Positions 30,351 through 38,476 of a stretch of 64,000 nt of DNA are shown piece by piece. Under the pieces are notes generated by a model that was not told the DNA's origin, made no database searches, and worked only from the letters and a program-made list of their open reading frames with translations. Each line of letters opens with the position of its first letter. The stretch's first letter is position 1. The position numbers were made by a program, and so were the translations under genes. This DNA comes from Candidatus Neomarinimicrobiota bacterium (GTDB lineage: Bacteria; Fidelibacterota; Marinisomatia; SCGC-AAA003-L08; TS1B11), in the NCBI GenBank assembly GCA_022560655.1, contig JADFSS010000005.1, forward strand, positions 1 to 64,000, in the 5' to 3' direction.

Positions 30351-31523
30351 TCATTTTCGTGCAAGCTTCTGGCCACGCTTAAGTAAATCTTCCTCCTCTT
30401 TTTCGGTAAGCTCTCGGATTCCTACGGAAGCCAGAGGGGATCGACAGAATTCTTTTTCCCACCATGAAGATGTCACGAGCTGCACGGTGACACGACAGTC
30501 GACGGCACCAGAGTTTACGAATTCAAGCAGCAAAGGGTGGTTTACCAGGATTTCGTCTACGGAGAGTTTAGAGCGATAACTCACAGTGATGGCATCGCCA
30601 GGTGGGATAGTACGAACTGGCGGAGGATCATGATCATTCTCAGCAGGCTCGGCCGGTTTGCTCGTGGATGCCGCTTCCTTTCCGGATTTTCTCAGGATCA
30701 AGACTGTCCCGTTGAAGTCACCCGATTTGAACAGACGAATCGCTGCCCAAGGGGATATTACGTAGGGAGATCGGCCCTGGTTGATGAACTGGAGACTAGC
30801 AAACAGTCTGCGTGCGGGTTGAACGACGGACGTGAGCATTTCAGTGATCTCGGCAAAGTGCTTTGGAGCAGCAATCAGCTCTTTCCTGACGTGCTGAAGC
30901 ATCTTCTGGATCCGCTGGACGTCGAAATAGGCGAATGCATCGGCTGCAGGCCTGAGAAATTGGTCATAAGAGCTGTTCTTGTGGTAGAACTTATAAGTTC
31001 TGGGACCAAGGTGGATATCAAAGCCCCCAACTTTAGTGTTTGGCGAGACTATAATACTCTCAGGTTCTGAAGAGTAGTCTACTGGGTCGAAGCTTATTTC
31101 CTCCCTAACAAGGCTGCCGACAAGAATGCCATCAACAATGGGGAGTGTGAAATATTCGATGAATTCTTGCTTCTCGGACTTGCCCATGGCCGCAACCCTG
31201 CTGAGATTGGTCAACGATTCTTCGACACGCCGTAGCGCTTCATCCACCCTACCCCGAAGGAACTCTACTCGGCTTATGACACTGGCTAGCTTGGTGCCGG
31301 AAATGCGCTCATTTAGGTCCGTTAACCATGGGTTCTCCTCGCTCATTAAAACTACAGTGACAGGCAACGTGATCAATTCGGCGAGATCTACATCCACCTT
31401 GACGCCTTCCACGGTTACGATAGCGCGTCCTCTGTCAACCCAACGTTTGAAGTACTGACCAAGGACAAAGCCAATTATCCCCACGAAACTTGGAATTCCA
31501 ATCATTACCCACGTATTCCACAT
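30351..31523 (-). CDS. Membrane-anchored hypothetical protein
   Basis: The product has about 390 aa. I prefer the ATG at 31523, which has GGGAG eight bases upstream; another ATG lies at 31538. One N-terminal membrane helix (VMIGIPSFVGIIGFVLGQYF) is followed by a large soluble part with a short helical stretch and beta-rich sections such as GGFDIHLGPRTYKFYH and SPYVISPWAAIRLF. No family is recognised. Codon use and composition are visibly AT-richer than the flanking radical SAM and ssb genes, suggesting acquisition by transfer. It stands alone on the minus strand. Confidence 0.65.
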   Translation of the reverse strand: MWNTWVMIGIPSFVGIIGFVLGQYFKRWVDRGRAIVTVEGVKVDVDLAELITLPVTVVLMSEENPWLTDLNERISGTKLASVISRVEFLRGRVDEALRRVEESLTNLSRVAAMGKSEKQEFIEYFTLPIVDGILVGSLVREEISFDPVDYSSEPESIIVSPNTKVGGFDIHLGPRTYKFYHKNSSYDQFLRPAADAFAYFDVQRIQKMLQHVRKELIAAPKHFAEITEMLTSVVQPARRLFASLQFINQGRSPYVISPWAAIRLFKSGDFNGTVLILRKSGKEAASTSKPAEPAENDHDPPPVRTIPPGDAITVSYRSKLSVDEILVNHPLLLEFVNSGAVDCRVTVQLVTSSWWEKEFCRSPLASVGIRELTEKEEEDLLKRGQKLARK

Positions 31524-31700
31524 TATTATGTCTCCCATGGTTCACAATTCTTGCCCCGACGAATATCGGCCAATAGTTATCTTGCAGGATTACCCCGCAT
31601 GGCGAAGGCGGATTTCGGCTACCCTGCACTGATACCCCGCGAGTTCCGCTTGGGGAATTCTGGGGTCAAAGGCTTAGCGTTGACTGCTGTATGCTGACCC

Positions 31701-32117
31701 CTAGAATGGGATATCGTCGTCGTCGGGGGGCGACTCGCTGACGCCGGGGGCATCCTCAGGGGGTTTGGCGTCGCTGTCCTTGCGACCGCCCAGGGTGGTG
31801 ATGGCCTGGGCACGTATCTCGGTGGTACGCTGCTCGACCTTGTTGCGGTCTTCCCAGGTGCGGGTCTGCAGGCTGCCTTCCACCGAGATCAGCTGGCCCT
31901 TCTTGATGTAGTTGGCGGCAAACTCGGCCTGTTTGCCCCACAGCACCACCCGGTGCCATTCGGTGCGCTCCTGGTCGTTGCCGTCGGCGTCACGCCACGA
32001 TTCGTTGGTGGCCATGCGCAGGTTGACCACGGCGGTGCCTGACGGTGTGTAGCGCGGCTCGGGGTCGGCCCCCACGTGCCCGACGAGGATTACTTTGTTG
32101 ACGCTGTTTCGCTGCAT
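31701..32117 (-). CDS. ssb: Single-stranded DNA-binding protein
   Basis: The product has 138 aa. The OB-fold begins VNKVILVGHVGADPEPRYTP and contains ATNESWRDADGNDQERTEWH, RVVLWGKQAEFAANYIKKGQ and EGSLQTRTWEDR. A flexible tail ends in the acidic tip DDDDIPF, through which SSB recruits repair and replication proteins. It is a single gene, flanked by a MATE gene upstream. Confidence 0.95.
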   Translation of the reverse strand: MQRNSVNKVILVGHVGADPEPRYTPSGTAVVNLRMATNESWRDADGNDQERTEWHRVVLWGKQAEFAANYIKKGQLISVEGSLQTRTWEDRNKVEQRTTEIRAQAITTLGGRKDSDAKPPEDAPGVSESPPDDDDIPF

Positions 32118-32227
32118 GCTGCCCCCCTTTTGGCCGGGGCGGGCGCCCTGGCCGAATTATCTGTCCCGTTGCGGAAAACAAAACGTAAGCATTTTACCCG
32201 GAGGATACAATGGCAAGTTTTACGGCG

Positions 32228-33538
32228 TCAAATGACGATGCGCCGCCAGGGCCCGTGGCGGAAGCGTAGATAGAACGTGGCGGCATAGATAACGATGTAA
32301 GCCGCCAGGGCCGTCCAGCCGGCATTGATGCCCCAGCCCTGGTGGATGGCGGTGAACCAGGTGACAGGCAGCAGGAAGAGCCACATGAGCATGATCTCGG
32401 CCACGGCCGGATAGACATTGTCACCCGCGCCGCGCAGGGCTCCGAAATTGACCATGCCCACGGCGTCGGCGAACTGCACCAGACCCAGAATCTGCAGGGG
32501 CAGGACACCCATGGCGACAATGGCCTCCACCGGGGTAAAGAGGCCCAGAATGAAGCGCGGGGCCGAAATAAACACCAGCCCCATGGAGCCCATCAGGATC
32601 AGGCACAGGAGGGTGGCTATCTGCACCGAGTCCTCGGCGCGCTTGAAATTCCCCTCTCCGATGCTCTTGCTCACCAGCGTTTGAGTGGCAAACAGGAATC
32701 CGGTGGCGGGCATAAAGGAAAAGGACAGAATGTTGATGACAATTTCGGTTGCTGCCAGGGCCACGGTGCTCACCCAGCCCATAAAGGTCATGAAGGCTGC
32801 AAAGCCCGCCATCACCCCGAAGTGCTGGATGCCGGCAGGCAACGAAAGCCTGAGGATCTTGCCCAGCGTGTCCGGCTGGCGCGGCCCCCGCCAGATGCCG
32901 GGATAGCGTCTTCGCAGGGCGTTCTGCCGGGTGGCCAGAGCATAGAGCGCCACGGCCACGGCGGACGAGATGGTGGTGGCCAGGCCGGCCCCGCCCACGC
33001 CCATAGCCGGCATCCCAAAGTGGCCAAAGATGAGGCCGTAGTTGAGCACCACGTTCAGGGTGTTGGCCACCACGGACACGAGGAGGTGGATGCGGGGACG
33101 GCTGATCCCGTTGTAAAAGCCGTAAAAGGCGAATCCCATCATCACCAGGCCGAGGCTGGGCCCGCGGTAAAGAATGTAGCTGAGTCCCATGGCAACCACG
33201 TCGGCATCGGGGTTTATGAGGGGTATGAGCCCCCGGGAGCCCACGACGAACAGCAGGCCGGCGATGGACCCCACAACCAGCGCAAAATAGTGCGTGCTGC
33301 GCAAGGCCTCGCCGGCCTCCCGGGGGCGGCCCTCACCCTCCCGGCGGGCAACAACCGTCTGGACCCCGGCCTGTATGGCGTTCAGGGAGTCGCTGATGGC
33401 AAAGGTGAACATGCTGGCTAGACCCACCGCCGCCACCGCCGCGGCCCCCAAGCGCCCCACCATGGCGATGTCAATGAGACTCATCAGGGTCTGGGAGAGG
33501 CTGGCTAAAATGATGGGCGCAGCCAGGTTCATCACCAC
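32228..33538 (-). CDS. MATE family efflux transporter
   Basis: The product has 436 aa with about twelve membrane helices in two pseudo-symmetric halves. The N-half has PIILASLSQTLMSLIDIAMVGRLGAAAVAAVGLA, a typical MATE start, and the second half repeats the pattern around LSLPAGIQHFGVMAGFAAFM. MATE proteins export drugs or metabolites using sodium or protons; the substrate is not predictable. The start is GTG at 33536-33538. It lies 26 bp downstream of an EamA transporter on the same strand. Confidence 0.88.
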   Translation of the reverse strand: MVMNLAAPIILASLSQTLMSLIDIAMVGRLGAAAVAAVGLASMFTFAISDSLNAIQAGVQTVVARREGEGRPREAGEALRSTHYFALVVGSIAGLLFVVGSRGLIPLINPDADVVAMGLSYILYRGPSLGLVMMGFAFYGFYNGISRPRIHLLVSVVANTLNVVLNYGLIFGHFGMPAMGVGGAGLATTISSAVAVALYALATRQNALRRRYPGIWRGPRQPDTLGKILRLSLPAGIQHFGVMAGFAAFMTFMGWVSTVALAATEIVINILSFSFMPATGFLFATQTLVSKSIGEGNFKRAEDSVQIATLLCLILMGSMGLVFISAPRFILGLFTPVEAIVAMGVLPLQILGLVQFADAVGMVNFGALRGAGDNVYPAVAEIMLMWLFLLPVTWFTAIHQGWGINAGWTALAAYIVIYAATFYLRFRHGPWRRIVI

Positions 33539-33564
33539 GCGGGTGAGGGGTCGGCGGAGAGGGT

Positions 33565-34527
33565 TCAGATGGCTCGCCCGTCCACCGGAGTCATCACCTC
33601 CCGGTCCCGGCGCAGGGTATGCTTGCCACCGCCGCCGACAACGGCAACGACGATGCCTACCAGGGTGATGAGCCCGCCCAGGATGAAATTAGGCGTGAGG
33701 CTCTCGCCGATGAGCAGCCAGGCCAGCAGTATGGTGGCGGGCGGCAGGGCGGTGGTGACAATGGCCACCTGGGTGGGGCGCAGCAGGTCCACCAGCCAGA
33801 ACCATACGAAGTAGGCCATGCCGGAGGTGAACACCCCCATATAGATGAGCGAGCCCCAGTCGGCCAGGGTAACGGTGCTGTAGTCGGTGAGGATGGCGGC
33901 GGGGATGCCGATGGGGAGGTAGAGCAATCCGCCGAAAGCCATGACCAGAAACGTCGCTTCGAGGGGGCCATAGCGCTCCACCAGGGGCTTGCTGATGGCC
34001 GTGTAGACTGACCAGGTCGCCACGGCCCCCAGCAGGATGACGTCGCCCTTGAGCACCTCGCTGCCGAGGTCGAACCCCTGGCCCATGAGGACAATCACCA
34101 CCCCCGCTATGGCCAGCGCGATGCCGGTGAGCTTCCACACCCGCAAGCGCTCAACACCCAGGGCCAGGGTGATCAGCAGCACCCACGCCGGGGTGGTGGC
34201 GTACATCAGGGCCGCGTGGCTGGCCGGCGCGTAGCGCATGGCGATGAGGAACAGCAGCTGGTTGCCGGGGACCACCAGCAGGGCCAGAACCACAAAGCGC
34301 CAACGGTCAACCGGGAGCAGGAGTATTTTTCGTCCCTGCGCCCGGAGCAGTAAGCCCAACGCGGGCACGGCCAGGGTGAAACGCCAGAAACCGACGAAAT
34401 AGGGATTGTGGGTGAGCATGAGGCGCCGGGCGAGGACGTTGGTGAGGGCGGCCAGCAAGATGAACAGCAGCATGCCGCCGGCGAGGCGCAGCAGGGGTGT
34501 TCCGGTAGCTGGTTTATGCTCGGTCAT
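33565..34527 (-). CDS. EamA/DMT family transporter
   Basis: The product has 320 aa with ten predicted membrane helices in two EamA repeats. The first repeat contains NPYFVGFWRFTLAVPALGLL and 'MRYAPASHAALMYATTPAWV'; the second contains LLGAVATWSVYTAISKPLVER and a long stretch ending 'LGGLITLVGIVVAV'. Such proteins export amino acids or other small metabolites; the substrate is unknown. It is probably co-transcribed with the MATE gene, and both lie downstream of the methyltransferase and peroxiredoxin genes. Confidence 0.87.
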   Translation of the reverse strand: MTEHKPATGTPLLRLAGGMLLFILLAALTNVLARRLMLTHNPYFVGFWRFTLAVPALGLLLRAQGRKILLLPVDRWRFVVLALLVVPGNQLLFLIAMRYAPASHAALMYATTPAWVLLITLALGVERLRVWKLTGIALAIAGVVIVLMGQGFDLGSEVLKGDVILLGAVATWSVYTAISKPLVERYGPLEATFLVMAFGGLLYLPIGIPAAILTDYSTVTLADWGSLIYMGVFTSGMAYFVWFWLVDLLRPTQVAIVTTALPPATILLAWLLIGESLTPNFILGGLITLVGIVVAVVGGGGKHTLRRDREVMTPVDGRAI

Positions 34528-34566
34528 TGGGGAGCTGGCGGCAGCTGCGAGCGCCGCGACAAACGG

Positions 34567-35076
34567 TTAGCCCGAAATCTCCGGGGAGTCTCCGGGAGGT
34601 GTGGTAAATTGCGACCGCCGGGGCAGGAACCGGCCCGTGCGGGCGGCATAGCGCTGGTAATCCTCACCGAAAAAAGCAATCAGCCACTGCTCCTCCATCA
34701 GGGCCAGACGAATCCAGATCAGGTGCAGCGGCAGAGCTGCCAGCAACACCAGCCAGGCCTGGAAAGCGAAGGCAACAGCGGCGGTCCCGCCCCACAGCAG
34801 GGCACTGTAGATGGGGTGGCGCACCACGGCGTAGGGGCCGGTGCTGGCCAGACGCTGGTCGCGCTGGGCAGCTAGCAATACGCGCAGGCTCCAGACGATG
34901 GTTGCCAGAGTGTCAGTGGCGAAGAGCAGGGTCATGCCCCAGCGCCAGCCGGGTGAAAGCTGCAGGGTCGGTATAGGCAGGCTGCGCTGCAGGGCCAGGA
35001 AGAGGCTCCACGTCAGCAGCGACAGCGCGAAACCCGCCGTGCCAGCGCGCGGCGTCGGGCTGTCCCCCAGCGTCAC
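34567..35076 (-). CDS. Isoprenylcysteine methyltransferase/PEMT-like membrane protein
   Basis: The product has 169 aa with about four hydrophobic helices. The C-terminal signature of the ICMT/phospholipid methyltransferase group is clear: LASTGPYAVVRHPIYSALL, then EEQWLIAFFGEDYQRYAARTGRFLP. These use S-adenosylmethionine in the membrane; bacterial substrates are mostly unknown. It lies 6 bp downstream of the exported peroxiredoxin gene, on the same strand. Confidence 0.85.
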   Translation of the reverse strand: MTLGDSPTPRAGTAGFALSLLTWSLFLALQRSLPIPTLQLSPGWRWGMTLLFATDTLATIVWSLRVLLAAQRDQRLASTGPYAVVRHPIYSALLWGGTAAVAFAFQAWLVLLAALPLHLIWIRLALMEEQWLIAFFGEDYQRYAARTGRFLPRRSQFTTPPGDSPEISG

Positions 35077-35082
35077 GGGAGT

Positions 35083-35613
35083 TTACGGTTGGGCGGCTGC
35101 TTCGCGGAAATAGCGCAGAACATCCTGGTTGTGGGTGGTGACATCCACATCCTTGATGATCTTGACGACGCGCCCATCTTCATCAATGAGGAATGAGCGG
35201 CGGATGGCCATGGGGTAGATCCCCTTGGTGCCATACAGTTTGGAGACCTCTTTGCGGGCATCGCTAAGCAGGGCGAAGGGCAGTTCGTGCTTGGCGATAA
35301 AATCCCGGTGAGACTCCGGTGAGTCGTAGCTGATACCCAAAATGACGATGTTGGCCGTCTGATACTCGGCGTAGACATCGCGCAGACCGCACGCTTCCTT
35401 GGTGCAGCCGGGAGTGTCGTCCTTGGGGTAGAAGTAGACCAATACCCTCTGGCCGCGGTAATCGGACAGGGAGCGGTCCACTTCATGCTGATCGGGCAAG
35501 GTGAAGTCGGGCGCCAGGTCGCCTTCGGCCAGGGGCTCTGCGGCCAGCAGTACCCCGGCGGCAGCCAGCCACCCGGCCGCAATCAACCGCCCGATCGATA
35601 TGCCGCGCTGCAT
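35083..35613 (-). CDS. Exported Bcp-type peroxiredoxin
   Basis: The product has 176 aa: an N-terminal signal-like helix (LIAAGWLAAAGVLLA), then the AhpC/TSA fold. The peroxidatic Cys70 and a second Cys75 lie in YFYPKDDTPGCTKEACGLRD, the two-cysteine arrangement of Bcp/PrxQ. It reduces hydroperoxides, here probably in the periplasm. It contrasts with the second peroxiredoxin at 36789, which has UGA at the equivalent of Cys70. Confidence 0.9.
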   Translation of the reverse strand: MQRGISIGRLIAAGWLAAAGVLLAAEPLAEGDLAPDFTLPDQHEVDRSLSDYRGQRVLVYFYPKDDTPGCTKEACGLRDVYAEYQTANIVILGISYDSPESHRDFIAKHELPFALLSDARKEVSKLYGTKGIYPMAIRRSFLIDEDGRVVKIIKDVDVTTHNQDVLRYFREAAAQP

Positions 35614-35698
35614 AGCAAGGCGATTATACCACCACCCGCCCAGCTATTCAAGACATTTTGGGCCGGTATGTCGCTGGCGGGATAGCTGCGGACGGCAC

Positions 35699-36634
35699 TC
35701 AGGCCAGGGCGTCCGCAATGGCCTGCACCTGCTGAGGATCCAGTGTCTTTTGCGCGGCGGCCAGGTTTTCGTCCAGCTGCTCGGGCCGGGTGGCCCCCAC
35801 AATGACGGCCGCCACCTCCTCCCGGCGCAGGCACCAGCGCAGGGCCAGCTGTCCCAGGGTCATGCCGAACTGCTCCGCCAGCGGCCTGATCCGCTCCACG
35901 ACCGCCAGGTTGGCCTCCGTGAGGTAGGAGATGTCAAAATTCTTGCGGCTCTGGCGGCTGCCCTCCGGGATCTGGCCCGGGCGGTATTTGCCCGTGAGCA
36001 CTCCCTGTGCCAGCGGGGAGTAGACGATGTTGCCCACCCCGGCCTGCGCGCAGGCGGGGAAGAGGGTCTCTTCCGCCCCGCGGTCCAGGAGACTGTAGGG
36101 GGGCTGGCTGGAGCTGAAGGGAGTGCCCCCGCGCCCCTGCGCCGCGGCTTGGGCTGCCTCCAGCTGGGCTGCGGAGAAGTTTGAGCAGCCCAGGTAGAGC
36201 ACCTTGCCCTGGCGCACCAGCTGATCCAGGGCCGCCATGGTCTCCTCAATGGGGGTGTTGGGGTCCGGCGAGTGCACCTGGTAGAGGTCGATGGCCTCTA
36301 CGTCCAGGCGTCGCAGGGAGGCTTCGCAGGCGGTGATGATGTGCTTCCGGGAGAGGCCTTCCCCCATGGGGCCGGGCCACATGCGCCAGCGGCACTTGGT
36401 GGCCACCACAAGCTGCTGCCGCGGCAGTTCCTTCAGGGCCTTGCCCAGCACCACCTCCGACTGCCCATCAGCGTAAACGTCGGCCACGTCGAACAGGTTC
36501 ACCCCGGCAGCAAAGGCCTGGTGGATGAGGGCAATGGCGGCCTTCTCGTCCACCCAGCCCCCGACGTTGAGCCAGCCGCCCAGGGCAATCTCCGAGACCT
36601 GCAGGCCGCTGCGGCCCAGGTGGCGGTAGTTCAT
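35699..36634 (-). CDS. Aldo/keto reductase
   Basis: The product has 311 aa, a TIM-barrel NADPH oxidoreductase. The catalytic tetrad is visible: Asp49 and Tyr54 in NLFDVADVYADG, Lys80 in VVATKCRW and His121 in YQVHSPDP. The phosphate-binding C-terminal segment is VIVGATRPEQLDENLAAAQK. The sequence is closest to the Kv-beta/YghZ-like branch; the physiological carbonyl substrate is unknown. It is divergent from the UGA-containing peroxiredoxin gene, with about 150 bp of shared upstream region. Confidence 0.92.
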   Translation of the reverse strand: MNYRHLGRSGLQVSEIALGGWLNVGGWVDEKAAIALIHQAFAAGVNLFDVADVYADGQSEVVLGKALKELPRQQLVVATKCRWRMWPGPMGEGLSRKHIITACEASLRRLDVEAIDLYQVHSPDPNTPIEETMAALDQLVRQGKVLYLGCSNFSAAQLEAAQAAAQGRGGTPFSSSQPPYSLLDRGAEETLFPACAQAGVGNIVYSPLAQGVLTGKYRPGQIPEGSRQSRKNFDISYLTEANLAVVERIRPLAEQFGMTLGQLALRWCLRREEVAAVIVGATRPEQLDENLAAAQKTLDPQQVQAIADALA

Positions 36635-36788
36635 GCTGGCGAGCCTAAGTACATGGGGAGGGTGGCAATTTACGGGCGGCGGCCAGCGGGCGACAATAGT
36701 TGGGCCGCCTGCAGGGCAGTGCTAAATTAACCCGTTGAAGCGGGCCGCCGGCCCCACCACTGACCACCGCATCCCATAAGGAGAGACC

Positions 36789-37247
36789 ATGCTACTGGAA
36801 CCGGGCACAGCCGCCCCCGACTTCACCCTCCCCGATGCCGATAACCAGCGGGTGTCGCTGAGCGACTTCCGGGGACGTAAGCTGGTGCTATGGTTTTTCC
36901 CCAAAGCCAATACCCCTGGCTGAATTATCGAAGGCAAGGGATTCCGGGACGAATTCCAGGCGTTTGAGCAGGCCGGCATCCAGATCGTGGGCGTGAGCGG
37001 CGACCCACCGGTGAAGCAGAAGAAGTTCGCGGACAAGTACGGCTTCCCATACCCCCTGCTGTGCGACGAGGGGCACGAGGTGATGAAGGCCTACGGCGTG
37101 TGGGGCCCCAAGAAGATGTTGGGGCGGGAGTACGAGGGCATCCGCCGCACGACGTACCTCATTGATGAGCAAGGCAACGTTGCCAAAGTCTATGCCAAGG
37201 TGCGGCCGCCGAACCACGCCAAGGCGATTTTGGAGGAGTGGGCGTAG
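36789..37247 (+). CDS. Probable selenocysteine-containing peroxiredoxin (in-frame UGA)
   Basis: An ATG at 36789, with AAGGAG five bases upstream, starts a frame interrupted only by TGA at 36921-36923 (codon 45). Reading that codon as selenocysteine gives 152 residues of a complete Bcp-like peroxiredoxin: LEPGTAAPDFTLPDAD, LVLWFFPKANTPG-U-IIEGKGFRDEF, then GIQIVGVSGDPPVKQKKFAD and RTTYLIDEQGNVAKVY. The UGA falls exactly at the peroxidatic cysteine of the TPGC motif. No resolving cysteine follows at +5. Sequence on both sides is in the same frame and fully conserved. A hairpin directly after the UGA could be the SECIS. The alternative is a nonsense mutation or sequencing error; simple gene calling would report only the second part from 36987. 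Confidence 0.82.
36920..36959 (+). promoter_or_regulatory. SECIS-like hairpin after the in-frame UGA
   Basis: The bases CTGAATT (36920-36926, including the UGA) can pair with AATTCCAG (36952-36959) with one bulged C. Inside this, GAA (36930-36932) and TTC (36942-36944) can close a G-rich loop beginning GG. Bacterial SECIS elements sit in the coding sequence just after the UGA and carry an exposed G near the loop. Spacing is compact compared with known examples, so the call is tentative. Confidence 0.4.
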
Positions 37248-37351
37248 GGGCCAAGATAGGCACCAGTTGTATCGCGATGGTAATCTGGGAATCGAGAAAT
37301 GAGATTCGTCTAGTTGAGCTCCGCGTGAAAATGATTTCATCAGTTATTGGA

Positions 37352-38476
37352 TCAATCAGCATCTCCGGCTGAGCCTAAATCTCTAATTATGCTGTCTCCG
37401 ACCTCGATAGCCCGGGAGGCTGAAGCAATCGTCATCTCAACATTGTCTACAAGCCGCCTAACTTGTTTGGCTGCATTACTAGTTGCCTTGTTAAGAAAGC
37501 GCTCAATCTTCGGAATCTGGTCCAGTGCCACGCTAAGATTCGCAAACGAATCTCTACCTGCCCTAGCTTTTTCAAGCAATTCTCTGATCGGCTCAAGCTG
37601 AACTGAGATGAGTTCGTGCCCGGTCTCTGGGTTGTCGGCAATCAAATTCCCAAAGAATGAGATGATAAACTCAAGGCTGTTACTAGTAGTTGATGTTACC
37701 TCACTATATCGAACGTTCGCTTCCTCCAATTTGAGCGCAAATCGATCGATGTCTATTGCAATAGAACGGGATATGGCCCTAGAGTGTGCTGCCGATTCAG
37801 AGTTCTTGAACCCCTTTGTTCCACGATTCATGGCGGCAGTAATGGCGTCCATCTCCTCTCCAACGTCATTTATAATGTCCGTAAGGAGAAGGAATCCCTC
37901 CTCCATATCTGCTACGTGGTCTAAGAATCCCCGCTCATCACTCGAATTAGGATCCTTAGCGCCAACCCCTAGATTGGGGACCCCAGTGGAATGATTCGTT
38001 TGATCAGCAGGTTCTTTGACAGACCCACCGTGATGCGGGAGAAAATCGGTTATAGGATTCCCAAATCTTACGCCGCCCGAAAGAAATCCAGACGCGAGTT
38101 CGCTAAGTCGACTGCGAGCGGTGTCAATTTCAGCGAAATGCGTGCTGTAGGAGACAAAGCGATAGGGCTTGAGATCAAACGGTATTTCCTCGGAGTCTTG
38201 CGTCAGATGAATCACTGGGCGTTGAAGAGCATGAGCAAGACCGAGCTCATAAAAGACATTTTCATTACCGCCGGTGAGGTCTGCGATGACCAGATCTGAC
38301 TCTGAAAGAGAAACCACAATATCCTGCAGAATGCTTCGCTGGTTTTGGATGTCATCGGCGCGAAACACCTCAAAGCCTAACTTTTCCAACGCAGGCTTTA
38401 TGAACTGAGCATATACAGCGTCGAATTCCTTATCGAATGGCATGATAACGAAAGCGCGCGGCATTTTTGCTGTCAT
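37352..38476 (-). CDS. TIR/nucleoside-deoxyribosyltransferase-like domain protein
   Basis: The product has 374 aa. The N-terminal 130 or so residues form a TIR/NDT-like Rossmann domain: RAFVIMPFDKEFDAVYAQFI, ADDIQNQRSILQDIV, SDLVIADLTGGNENVFYELG and LAHALQRPVIHLTQDSEEIP. The remaining 240 or so residues are largely helical with no recognised family. Proteins with this N-domain and a variable C-part are frequent in phage-defence islands as NAD- or nucleotide-hydrolysing effectors, but here the role is inference. The composition is visibly AT-richer than its neighbours. The ATG overlaps the stop of the downstream DegT gene by four bases in an ATGA arrangement, as read on the minus strand. Confidence 0.72.
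   Translation of the reverse strand: MTAKMPRAFVIMPFDKEFDAVYAQFIKPALEKLGFEVFRADDIQNQRSILQDIVVSLSESDLVIADLTGGNENVFYELGLAHALQRPVIHLTQDSEEIPFDLKPYRFVSYSTHFAEIDTARSRLSELASGFLSGGVRFGNPITDFLPHHGGSVKEPADQTNHSTGVPNLGVGAKDPNSSDERGFLDHVADMEEGFLLLTDIINDVGEEMDAITAAMNRGTKGFKNSESAAHSRAISRSIAIDIDRFALKLEEANVRYSEVTSTTSNSLEFIISFFGNLIADNPETGHELISVQLEPIRELLEKARAGRDSFANLSVALDQIPKIERFLNKATSNAAKQVRRLVDNVEMTIASASRAIEVGDSIIRDLGSAGDAD

Noticed and set aside
36987-37247. Truncated peroxiredoxin as a separate 86-aa gene
   Set aside because: The upstream half is intact, in the same frame and separated only by UGA at the catalytic position.
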